Part shown: in pieces, positions 1 to 6,932 of the stretch
How positions within the stretch are numbered: position 1 is the stretch's first letter
Layout of the letters: the number at the start of each line of letters is the position of its first letter
NCBI GenBank assembly: GCA_013696915.1
Contig: JACCXR010000029.1
Location: 1 to 6,932 of the forward strand
Length of the DNA stretch: 6,932 nucleotides
Direction: 5' to 3'
From: Euzebyaceae bacterium
GTDB lineage: Bacteria; Actinomycetota; Nitriliruptoria; Euzebyales; Egibacteraceae
Program-made: the position numbers and the translations under genes
The notes under the pieces: model-generated
Seen by the model: the letters and a program-made list of their open reading frames with translations, nothing else
Told to the model about the DNA's origin: nothing
Databases searched by the model: none

Positions 1-1170
1 CCCCGCGGCCGGCGGCGCAGCGGCGCGGGTGATCGCCACGATCGCGCTGTCCTCGTCGTCGCTCGCCGGCGCCCAGCCGTTCGGCGCCGGGCGCTCAGCC
101 GCCCCGACCCCGCTGCCGGCCAAGCCCGCCCCCCGGGCGGCACTCTCGGCCACCGGCTGCCCCGGCCGGCCCTCCGCCTCGGCGGGACCCGTCGCCGCCG
201 GCATCCCGGCCTCCGGCTCACCGAGGATGTCCGCCAGCCGCAGTTCGCCGGTGGTCACCTCCGCCTCGTCGGGCTCGTCGTCGGACATCGACGGCTCGGC
301 GGCCGTCGGGCGGGCCCCGACACCGGCGGGGGACGTCGGCGAGCCAACGGCCAGGGGCTGCTCGGGCCGGGGGGCCGGCGCAGCCGCCGGCTCGGACGCC
401 GGCTCGGACGCCGCCGAGCCGGGCTCGGACGTCAGCACGGTGACGAGGATGCGCTGGCCCATGTCCGGGGTGGGCGGCAGCCCCTCGAGCCGGCGCCGAC
501 CCCGGCGCAGAGCCCTGACCCGCGCGGCGCAGCCGGGCCGGGCGGCCACCGCGGCCTCGATCGCCGTCGCCGCGGCCTCGTCCACCAGCCCGAGCGTCCA
601 GTCGCCCATGCCCGCGACGTCGTCGCAGGCGTCGTCGGCCAGGGCCGAGTCGTCGGCCGTCGAGGTCTCCGGACCGGCGAGCGCCAGCAGCGCCCGGGTC
701 AGCGCCTGACCGCCGCCGACCGGCTGGCCCTCACCGCTGACCCCGCGGTCGTGCGCGAGCAGCAGCGCGTGGCGGTCCTCCTCGTGCAGTTCGGCGAGCG
801 CCCGCTCCGCGGCGTCGAGGTAGCGCACGTCGGGCTTGGGCAGATCGGTGAGCAGGCTCGACGTGGACGGCGACGACGGCGCCGCCCCTCGCGCACGCAG
901 CTCCTCGGCGCCCAGCGCGAAGCACCGCGCCCGGACCCAGCCCTCGAGGGGCCCCTGGGTCGGCGGGCGCTCCCACAACTCGGCGTAGACCGTGCGCAGC
1001 AGCGCCTCCACGTCCGCTGAGGACGACAGCAGCCGTCGCGCGCAGGCGTGCGCTCCCGCGACCGTGCGGTGGTAGGCCTCCGCGAAGGCGAGCGGGTCGC
1101 GTGCGGCGAGGGCGCGCAGCAGGTCGCTCTCGCGGCTCCGGCGGTGATCGGACAGCTCGGTACGAAGCAC
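1..1170 (-). CDS. Sigma-factor-like / anti-sigma-like fusion protein with long disordered tail (partial, 3' end outside window)
   Basis: An uninterrupted frame of 390 codons runs from a GTG at 1170 to the left edge without a stop, so the C-terminus is missing. Residues about 15-95 look like ECF sigma-70 region 2: an ARDPLAFAEAYHRTV helix, then ADVEALLRTVYAELWERPP, then a Trp-containing helix ending EELRARG. Residues about 118-165 resemble the first helices of region 4 (DAAERALAELHEEDRHALLLAHDRGVS is the stretch), but no recognisable helix-turn-helix follows. Residues about 186-230 resemble the anti-sigma zinc-finger fold (GDWTLGLVDEAAATAIEAAVAARPGCAARVRAL region), but only one Cys (C214) is present and the His/Cys set is missing. 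From about 247 the chain is Pro/Ala/Glu-rich with SEPA repeats, probably disordered. It lies downstream of the DUF427 gene in the same direction, 70 bp away. Only a G-run (1177-1181) could serve as ribosome site. Coding status is fairly sure; domain assignment is inference, and direct promoter binding looks doubtful. Confidence 0.78.
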   Translation of the reverse strand, partial: MLRTELSDHRRSRESDLLRALAARDPLAFAEAYHRTVAGAHACARRLLSSSADVEALLRTVYAELWERPPTQGPLEGWVRARCFALGAEELRARGAAPSSPSTSSLLTDLPKPDVRYLDAAERALAELHEEDRHALLLAHDRGVSGEGQPVGGGQALTRALLALAGPETSTADDSALADDACDDVAGMGDWTLGLVDEAAATAIEAAVAARPGCAARVRALRRGRRRLEGLPPTPDMGQRILVTVLTSEPGSAASEPASEPAAAPAPRPEQPLAVGSPTSPAGVGARPTAAEPSMSDDEPDEAEVTTGELRLADILGEPEAGMPAATGPAEAEGRPGQPVAESAARGAGLAGSGVGAAERPAPNGWAPASDDEDSAIVAITRAAAPPAAG

Positions 1171-1207
1171 GGGCAGCCCCCGGGACGGCGTGGGATGGAT
1201 GGCCCCT

Positions 1208-1213
1208 AGCGTA
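1208..1213 (-). promoter_or_regulatory. Possible -10 element for the sigma-like gene
   Basis: On the minus strand this reads TACGCT, matching the TANNNT pattern of actinobacterial vegetative -10 elements. It would place a transcript start near 1201, about 30 bases before the GTG at 1170. No -35 hexamer is evident at the usual spacing, so the gene could equally be read through from nadB and the DUF427 gene. Confidence 0.3.
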
Positions 1214-1240
1214 GTCGAGCTCGGTTGCGATCCCGGGGAT

Positions 1241-1735
1241 CTACCACCCCCAGGTGCCGGGGTCACCCTTGAACGGGCCGACGACGTCGTCGGTCACCCA
1301 GCCGCCGTAGAAGTCGCCGCCCTGGGGCCGCACGCGCTCCTCGGAGAGGAAGCAGGCGTCCACCCTGCCGGGATAGACGGCGAGGTGGCCGGCGAGGGCG
1401 GCGTACGGCGACGCCGGCTCCACGTAGGTCCAGGCGGCGTCGCGCGCGGTCCGGCCGCCGGCCGCCAGGGTGACGTACGACGCGCGGCCCTTGTACTCGC
1501 AGACGGTCGTCCGCTCGCCGTCGACCAGCTGCGCGCCGGCGAACGCGGACCGCGGCACGTAGTAGACGGGCGGGTGGCTCGTCTCCACGACGCGCAGCGC
1601 CTCCCCGGTGTCGACGATCGTCACGCCGCCGAGCACGATGCGGACCCGCCGGGCGACCCGTTCGAGCCGGGGCGGCCGGGGGTAGTCCCACACGGACTCC
1701 TGGCCGGGACCGGGCGGGATCGGACGGGGGCGCAT
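1241..1735 (-). CDS. DUF427 domain protein
   Basis: A 164-residue protein of the DUF427 family, whose biochemical role is not established. Family hallmarks seen in order: W16-D17-Y18-P19 near the N-terminus; a VRIVLGGVTIVDTGEALRV strand region; ETSHPPVYYVPR; the CEYKGRASY core; DAAWTYVEP; the LAVYPGRVDAC stretch; and the C-terminal GGDFYGGWVTDDVVGPFKG with a terminal GTWGW. The length is normal for an actinobacterial single-domain member. The ATG at 1735 was chosen because an AGGAG ribosome site (1741-1745) sits five bases upstream, and homology starts just downstream. An open frame continues upstream to 2305 but only inside nadB, out of its frame. The ATG overlaps the nadB TGA by one base (TGATG), so translation is probably coupled and the two are co-transcribed. 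A functional link to NAD synthesis is only inferred from this position. Confidence 0.92.
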   Translation of the reverse strand: MRPRPIPPGPGQESVWDYPRPPRLERVARRVRIVLGGVTIVDTGEALRVVETSHPPVYYVPRSAFAGAQLVDGERTTVCEYKGRASYVTLAAGGRTARDAAWTYVEPASPYAALAGHLAVYPGRVDACFLSEERVRPQGGDFYGGWVTDDVVGPFKGDPGTWGW

Positions 1736-3369
1736 CAAGGCTCCTGCGTCAGGCGGGGTCGCTGGACCCGCAGCCGGACGCTCGACCAGTCGCGCGCGGA
1801 ACCGGGGCAGTCCTCCCGCCAGTGGACGCCGCGCGACTCCGTGCGGAGCCGGGCGCTGCGGAGGATCAGCCGACCCGTGACGAGCAGGTGGGCGACCTCG
1901 ACGGCGTCGCGCGCGGCCGCCGGCGCCGGGCCCAGCCGGGCCGACGCCGCGTCCAGGGCCTTGTCGGCGGTGGCGAGGGTCGCGCCGCTCCGGATCGGCC
2001 CGGCACCGGCGGACATCGCGACCCGCACCTCCGTGCGCAGCGTCCCCAGGTCCGCGGCCACTGGGGCGCCGGCGAACACCGGCGGCGGCGGGTCGCCGCC
2101 GGCCGGCTCGGCCGTCACCAGGCTCGCCGCCACCGCTCGGGCGGACCGGTGACCGAACACGCAGGACTGGAGCAGCGAGTTCCCGGCCATCCGGTTCGCA
2201 CCGTGGACGCCGGTGCTCGCCACCTCGCCGGCGGCCCACAGACCCGCAACCGACGTCCGCCCGGCCAGGTCGGTGGCCACCCCGCCGATCATGTAGTGCT
2301 GGCACGGCTCGACCGGCACCGGCTCGGAGGCGAGGTCGAAGCCGTGCCTGCGGACGCCGGCGAGGACGGTCGGGAACTCCGACGCCAACACGTCGGGTCC
2401 GAGCATCGTGGCGTCCAACCAGGCGCCGGCGGGCTGGTCGAGGATCCCCTTGGTGACGACGTGCCGCGGAGCCAGCTCGGCGTCCGGGTGCCGGTCGACC
2501 ATGAACCGCCGCCCCTCCGCGTCGACGAGCACGGCGCCGGCGCCTCGCAGCGCCTCGGTCAGCAGCAGCCGCCGGTGGCCGTCGGCGGCGACCGTGAGCC
2601 CGGTGGGGTGGAACTGCACGAACTCGAGGTCGACGAGCGCGGCGCCGACCGCGTAGGCGAGCGCCACGCCGTCGGCCGTCGCGCCGTCGCGGTTGGTGGT
2701 TGCCGCGTACAGGCCGCCGCAGCCGCCGGTGGCCAGCACGACCGCCCGGCCGCGGATCAGGACCAGGCCAGGCTCCTGGGCCGGGCCGGACGGGGAGGCG
2801 TCAACCTCGTCGAGCAGGGCCCACACGCCGCATGCGCCCCGCGACGGGCCCGGCCCCTCCGCGAGGCCGCAGGCGATGCCCTGCAGGCGGGTCACCCGGC
2901 CCGTGGCCCCGACCCGGAGCGCCCGGAAGATCTCGGCGCCGGTCGCGTCGGCGGCGCGGACCGACCGCGGCACCGACTGGCCGCCTTCGCGGGCGAGGTC
3001 CAACTGCCCGGACGGTGTGCGGTCGAAGACGGCTCCCCGGGCGACGAGGTCGTCGACCCGCGCGGGCCCCTCCGCGGTCAGGACGGCGACGGCCCGTGGA
3101 TCGCTGAGGCCGTCGGCGGCGCGGATCGTGTCCGCCGCGTGGAGAATGGGGGAGTCGCCGGGGCCGACGGCGGCCGCCATCCCGCCCTGCGCCAGCGGCG
3201 TGGACCCCGACGAGCCGATCTCGCCTTTGTCAACCACCGCCACCGAGCACCCGGGGGACGCGTCGAGGACGTCGAGGGCCGCCACCAGCCCGGCGACGCC
3301 CGCGCCGACGACGACGACGTCGTAGGCGAGGTCCGCCCCCGCAGCGACGGCCCGCCAGGGTGCTCCCAC
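1735..3369 (-). CDS. nadB: L-aspartate oxidase (NadB)
   Basis: A 544-residue FAD enzyme that oxidises L-aspartate to iminoaspartate, the first step of de novo NAD synthesis; NadA then makes quinolinate. It belongs to the succinate dehydrogenase/fumarate reductase flavoprotein family. Seen: the FAD-binding GAGVAG motif (residues 22-27); STPLAQGGMAAA (56-67); the substrate-loop EGG (128-130); HPTG with H254; ELAPRHVV with R302; QHYMIGG with H358; GVHGANRMAGNSLL with R393; and a C-terminal helical domain ending in a TESRGVHWRED motif. The catalytic His and Arg residues expected from E. coli NadB are all present. The usual EGGHS reads EGGQS (Q131). The GTG at 3369 was chosen because a GGAGG-type site lies about 10 bases upstream and it leaves a short 16-residue lead before the Rossmann strand; the open frame extends to 3621 but overlaps the divergent ftsH gene. 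nadA and nadC are not in this window. Confidence 0.96.
   Translation of the reverse strand: MGAPWRAVAAGADLAYDVVVVGAGVAGLVAALDVLDASPGCSVAVVDKGEIGSSGSTPLAQGGMAAAVGPGDSPILHAADTIRAADGLSDPRAVAVLTAEGPARVDDLVARGAVFDRTPSGQLDLAREGGQSVPRSVRAADATGAEIFRALRVGATGRVTRLQGIACGLAEGPGPSRGACGVWALLDEVDASPSGPAQEPGLVLIRGRAVVLATGGCGGLYAATTNRDGATADGVALAYAVGAALVDLEFVQFHPTGLTVAADGHRRLLLTEALRGAGAVLVDAEGRRFMVDRHPDAELAPRHVVTKGILDQPAGAWLDATMLGPDVLASEFPTVLAGVRRHGFDLASEPVPVEPCQHYMIGGVATDLAGRTSVAGLWAAGEVASTGVHGANRMAGNSLLQSCVFGHRSARAVAASLVTAEPAGGDPPPPVFAGAPVAADLGTLRTEVRVAMSAGAGPIRSGATLATADKALDAASARLGPAPAAARDAVEVAHLLVTGRLILRSARLRTESRGVHWREDCPGSARDWSSVRLRVQRPRLTQEP
1741..1745 (-). promoter_or_regulatory. Ribosome binding site of the DUF427 gene
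   Basis: AGGAG on the minus strand, inside the last codons of nadB and five bases before the ATG at 1735. It fixes the DUF427 start and supports independent reinitiation at the overlap with nadB. Confidence 0.75.
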
Positions 3370-3424
3370 GACCTCGGTCCCCTCCTCGGCGGCCCTGACG
3401 CCGCGGGGCCATGGTCGCGGGCGG

Positions 3425-3440
3425 GTTGCGGCGCCGCAAC
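3425..3440. repeat. Perfect 16-bp palindrome, candidate operator
   Basis: GTTGCGGCGCCGCAAC reads identically on both strands with no spacer. It lies 56 bases upstream of the nadB GTG and about 98 bases upstream of the ftsH GTG. A gapless, symmetric 16-mer between divergent genes is typical of a dimeric repressor site. Which regulator binds is unknown; NAD-responsive regulators such as NrtR or NadQ are possible only by gene context. Confidence 0.55.
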
Positions 3441-3445
3441 GCGGG

Positions 3446-3490
3446 CCGCATGGTGGGTAGCGGCAGGCCGGCGCGGGTACCCCACCACGG
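3446..3490. repeat. Imperfect inverted repeat / potential hairpin upstream of ftsH
   Basis: Left arm TGGTGGGTA (3451-3459) pairs with right arm TACCCCACCA (3478-3487) with one bulged C. CCG (3446-3448) and CGG (3488-3490) can extend the stem past a CA bulge. The spacer is 18 bases. It could be an operator or an RNA hairpin in a transcript of either divergent gene, depending on where transcription starts. Confidence 0.45.
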
Positions 3491-3521
3491 ACGCGCGTGC
3501 GGACCGGGCCGGACCCTCGTC

Positions 3522-3529
3522 GAGGAAGG
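3522..3529 (+). promoter_or_regulatory. Ribosome binding site of ftsH
   Basis: GAGGAAGG, nine bases before the GTG at 3539. It favours this start over the in-frame GTG at 3497, which has no purine-rich site upstream. Confidence 0.65.
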
Positions 3530-3538
3530 CTGTACCGC

Positions 3539-5443
<1,905 letters not shown>

Positions 5444-5444
5444 G

Positions 5445-6110
5445 GTGCCCGGCCGGCCCGCGCGAAGGCTGATCGGTTTCCTCGGCGGCACCGGCCCCCA
5501 GGGACGCGGCCTCGGGCTGCGGCTGGCCGCCGCCGGTCACCGGGTGCTGCTGGGGTCGCGCGACCCCGAGCGCGCGAGCGCCGTGCTCAAAGAGCTGCGG
5601 TCGCCGGTGGGCGCCCTCGTCGGCGTCGGCAACCGCGAGGCCTGCGAGGCCGAGGTCGTCTTCGTGACCGTCCCGTACGCCGCCCAGCGCGACACGCTCG
5701 CGCCGCTCGGCGATGCGCTCGACGACAAGATCGTCGTCACGTGTGTGAACGCGCTCGCCTTCGACGAACGCGGGCCCCGGCCGGTCCGGGTCGAGGCCGG
5801 CTCGGCCGCGGAGGAGTGCGCCCTCCTGCTGCCGCGGGCTCGCATCGTCAGCGCCTTCCACGACGTCTCCGCCCGGCGCCTGCTCCACCTGGACGAACCG
5901 GTCGGCATCGACGTGCTGATGTGCGGCGACGACGAGGACGCCAAGGCGGAGGTGGCTCTCCTGGCGGCGGACATCCCGGGCATGCGGGCCGTCGACGCCG
6001 GCCCTCTGCGGCTCAGCGCGCCGATCGAGGACCTGACCGCCGTCCTGATGTCGGTCAACCGCCGCTACAGCATCCACGCCGGCATCTGCGTCGACGGCCT
6101 CGCGCGGTAG
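5445..6110 (+). CDS. npdG: NADPH:coenzyme F420 reductase-like protein (NpdG/Fno family)
   Basis: A 221-residue soluble Rossmann protein resembling F420H2:NADP oxidoreductase, which transfers hydride between NADP(H) and the deazaflavin F420. Seen: an N-terminal dinucleotide motif GGTGPQGRG (residues 14-22); the helix and strand ending LLGSRD (35-40), whose Ser-Arg pair is typical of NADP rather than NAD preference; the VTVPY segment (74-78); SAFHDVSA (136-143), where the family usually has an aromatic-polar AFxNVxA loop; DVLMCGDDEDAK (156-167); the IPGMRAVDAGPL stretch (177-188); and a final helix with LTAVLMSVNRRY (197-208). The length matches the family (about 210-230). The GTG at 5445 begins one base after the ftsH stop, with GGGAG (5431-5435) nine bases upstream inside ftsH, so translation is probably coupled. 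No F420 biosynthesis genes are in view, so cofactor use rests on family resemblance; a different NADP-dependent reductase of the same fold is possible. Confidence 0.88.
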   Translation: MPGRPARRLIGFLGGTGPQGRGLGLRLAAAGHRVLLGSRDPERASAVLKELRSPVGALVGVGNREACEAEVVFVTVPYAAQRDTLAPLGDALDDKIVVTCVNALAFDERGPRPVRVEAGSAAEECALLLPRARIVSAFHDVSARRLLHLDEPVGIDVLMCGDDEDAKAEVALLAADIPGMRAVDAGPLRLSAPIEDLTAVLMSVNRRYSIHAGICVDGLAR

Positions 6111-6127
6111 GGCCCTGGCTGGTCCTA
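6108..6127. terminator. Weak shared hairpin at convergent gene ends
   Basis: TAGGGCC (6108-6114) can pair with GGTCCTA (6121-6127), seven base pairs with one G-U, around a six-base loop. The arms are built from the TAG stop of npdG and the TAG stop of the opposing small gene. There is no T-run on either side, so it is at best a weak bidirectional end signal. Confidence 0.3.
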
Positions 6128-6364
6128 GCTGCCGGACGGCACCGAGTACTTGCGGCGGAACGCCGCGTCGTCGAGGTCGTCGAGGTCGTCGGAGAGGGCC
6201 GACTCGTAGTCCTTCGCCTGCCCGGCGTCGGTGAACGTCTGCGACCACAGCAGGCCGCCCGTCGATGCCGCCTGCAGCTGCACGTCGTACATCGTGGATC
6301 CGTTGTAGCCCCCGCGCGTGCGCGTCAGGACGCGGAAGTGCCGCCGTGCCGACTCGTCGCTCAC
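6125..6364 (-). CDS. Small hypothetical protein, 79 residues
   Basis: I do not recognise a named family. The GTG at 6364 is preceded by AAGG about ten bases upstream and gives a 79-residue soluble protein with no signal peptide or membrane helix. Its start, RRHFRVLTRTRGGYNGSTMYDVQLQ by composition, looks like two beta strands joined by a Gly-rich turn. A short LLWSQTFTDAGQA segment follows, then a strongly acidic helix (LSDDLDDLDDAAF) and a basic FRRKYSV end. The repeated Asp-Leu-Asp-Asp comes from a nine-base tandem repeat at about 6167-6190. Codon use matches its neighbours and no other frame here is convincing. It is convergent with npdG (14-bp gap) and divergent from the PduO gene. The structured composition suggests a real protein rather than a chance frame; function is unknown. 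Confidence 0.75.
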   Translation of the reverse strand: MSDESARRHFRVLTRTRGGYNGSTMYDVQLQAASTGGLLWSQTFTDAGQAKDYESALSDDLDDLDDAAFRRKYSVPSGS

Positions 6365-6382
6365 TGCTGCAAACCTTGGGTC

Positions 6383-6439
6383 ATGGCCGGAAGCCTCGTG
6401 GCCGGGGGGCGGTGGCCGGAAGGCGGTGGCCGGGGACGG
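6383..6439. repeat. Tandem repeat, about four copies, 14-bp period
   Basis: The core RTGGCCGG occurs at 6383, 6398, 6412 and 6426. The three GTGGCCGG copies are exactly 14 bases apart; the first (ATGGCCGG) is 15 bases away. The units of the second and third copies are GTGGCCGGGGGGCG and GTGGCCGGAAGGCG. The period is not a multiple of three and the block lies outside genes, so it may be a cluster of regulator sites or a slippage product. Confidence 0.7.
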
Positions 6440-6574
6440 TCCCGGCGTCGCCCGGACCGAGGCGCAGGATGCCGGCCGGGGCGGAATCGTCGGACCCGGC
6501 CGTCTCCCGGTCCGGACGGTACCCGAGCGCCCCGTCGCACCGCAACGCGGCGCGGGCCGGTCGCAGGGGCCGAC

Positions 6575-6580
6575 TAGACT
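6575..6580 (+). promoter_or_regulatory. Putative -10 element of the PduO gene (leaderless start)
   Basis: TAGACT fits the TANNNT pattern and ends eight bases before the ATG at 6589, so transcription would begin at or within about two bases of the start codon. The absence of a purine-rich ribosome site before this ATG agrees with a leaderless message, common in actinobacteria. No -35 motif was recognised. Confidence 0.55.
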
Positions 6581-6588
6581 CGCCGGCG

Positions 6589-6932
6589 ATGAAGGTCTAC
6601 ACCAAGCGCGGCGACGACGGCACCACCGGGCTGCTCTACGGCGGCCGGGTCGCCAAGGACGACCTGCGGACCGAGGCGTACGGCACGCTTGACGAGGCCG
6701 GCTCGGCGCTCGGGCTCGCCCGCGCGGAGCTCGCCGAAGGGCAGTGGCACGAGACCGTCCTGGAAGTCCAGCGCGAGCTGTTCGTCGTCGCCGCGCAGCT
6801 GGCCACGGCCGTCGAGCACTGGCCGCAGCTGGCGGACGAGGTGTCCCGGGTCACGCCGGCGATGGTGGACCGCCTCGAGGTGCGCATCGACGCGCTGACC
6901 GCGCGCCATCCCCTGCCGACCGAGTTCGTCGT
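6589..6932 (+). CDS. pduO: PduO-type ATP:cob(I)alamin adenosyltransferase (partial, 3' end outside window)
   Basis: The first 114 residues of a PduO-type adenosyltransferase, which transfers the adenosyl group of ATP to cob(I)alamin to make adenosylcobalamin; family members are trimers of five-helix bundles. Seen: an N-terminal ATP-binding motif TKRGDDGTTGLLYGG (residues 5-19), then YGTLDEAGSALGLARAEL (31-48), holding the conserved Asp-Glu pair (D35, E36), and helices with VLEVQRELFVVAAQLA (57-72). The usual DELNS reads DEAGS here, with Gly at the common Asn position. The C-terminal Arg-rich catalytic segment and the stop lie beyond the window. The ATG is fixed by homology beginning at residue 1 and by the -10-like hexamer right before it. 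The downstream neighbour is unseen, so an operon cannot be judged. Confidence 0.94.
   Translation, partial: MKVYTKRGDDGTTGLLYGGRVAKDDLRTEAYGTLDEAGSALGLARAELAEGQWHETVLEVQRELFVVAAQLATAVEHWPQLADEVSRVTPAMVDRLEVRIDALTARHPLPTEFV

Larger units (their letters stand above)
3370..3538. promoter_or_regulatory. Divergent nadB/ftsH control region
   Basis: This 169-bp gap separates the starts of nadB (leftward) and ftsH (rightward), so it should hold promoters for both units. It contains two inverted repeats listed separately, a GGAGGGG ribosome-site candidate for nadB, and GAGGAAGG for ftsH. No convincing -35/-10 pair was found on either strand by eye. Confidence 0.7.
6365..6588. promoter_or_regulatory. 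Divergent control region between small gene and PduO gene
   Basis: This 224-bp stretch lies between the starts of two divergent genes. It holds a 14-bp-period tandem repeat (6383-6439), a small CCGGGG/TCCCGG hairpin (6430-6445) and a -10-like TAGACT just before the PduO ATG. Its frames lack recognisable protein features. Confidence 0.6.

Noticed and set aside
386..430. Twelve-base tandem repeat (GGCTCGGAC-type) read as a possible mobile or CRISPR-like repeat
   Set aside because: The period is a multiple of three and encodes the SEPA repeats in the disordered tail of the sigma-like protein; there are no spacers.
29..709. Plus-strand open frame of 226 codons opposite the sigma-like gene
   Set aside because: Low-complexity Ser/Ala/Pro translation, antisense to a frame that continues with better protein character to 1170.
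1190..2152. Plus-strand open frame of 320 codons opposite the DUF427 gene and the nadB end
   Set aside because: Both underlying minus-strand genes carry clear family motifs; this frame has none.
6365..6588. Cobalamin riboswitch upstream of the PduO gene
   Set aside because: No B12-box-like conserved core was recognised and the -10-like element sits directly before the ATG, leaving no leader.

Overview
The window is very GC-rich chromosomal DNA (roughly three quarters G+C by eye), with GTG starts, short intergenic gaps and many spurious long antisense ORFs. An F420-dependent NADP oxidoreductase-type gene, a DUF427 protein and a PduO gene with a -10-like hexamer immediately before its ATG together suggest an actinobacterium. 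No rRNA or other taxonomic marker is present, so the class cannot be fixed.

Layout, left to right. (1) Minus strand, 1-1170, open at the left edge: an unusual regulatory protein. It has an N-terminal ECF sigma-factor region-2-like domain, a degenerate region-4-like segment, an anti-sigma-like (zinc-finger-type but cysteine-poor) helical segment, and a long Pro/Ala/acidic tail. (2) Minus strand, 1241-3369: L-aspartate oxidase (nadB), followed with a one-base overlap by a DUF427 protein. (3) A 169-bp divergent control region, 3370-3538, containing a perfect 16-bp palindrome and a larger imperfect inverted repeat. (4) Plus strand, 3539-6110: the membrane AAA+ zinc protease FtsH, then one base later an NADPH:F420 reductase-like gene (npdG). 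(5) Minus strand, 6125-6364: a small unrecognised 79-residue protein, convergent with npdG across a 14-bp gap. (6) A 224-bp divergent region, 6365-6588, carrying a 14-bp-period tandem repeat and a putative -10 element. (7) Plus strand, 6589 onward, cut by the right edge: PduO-type ATP:cob(I)alamin adenosyltransferase.

How the genes relate. nadB feeds quinolinate, and so NAD(P), synthesis; the NpdG-like enzyme would exchange hydride between NADP and F420. These two pyridine-nucleotide genes lie in divergent units either side of one shared control region, with a protein quality-control protease (ftsH) sharing the second unit. Adenosylcobalamin formation (PduO) is a separate function starting at the right edge. 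No mobile element, CRISPR array, tRNA or rRNA was seen. No complete new defence or biosynthetic system is visible. The most unusual items are the sigma/anti-sigma-like fusion gene and the palindromic nadB-ftsH control region. Apart from these control regions there is no gene-free stretch longer than 300 bases.
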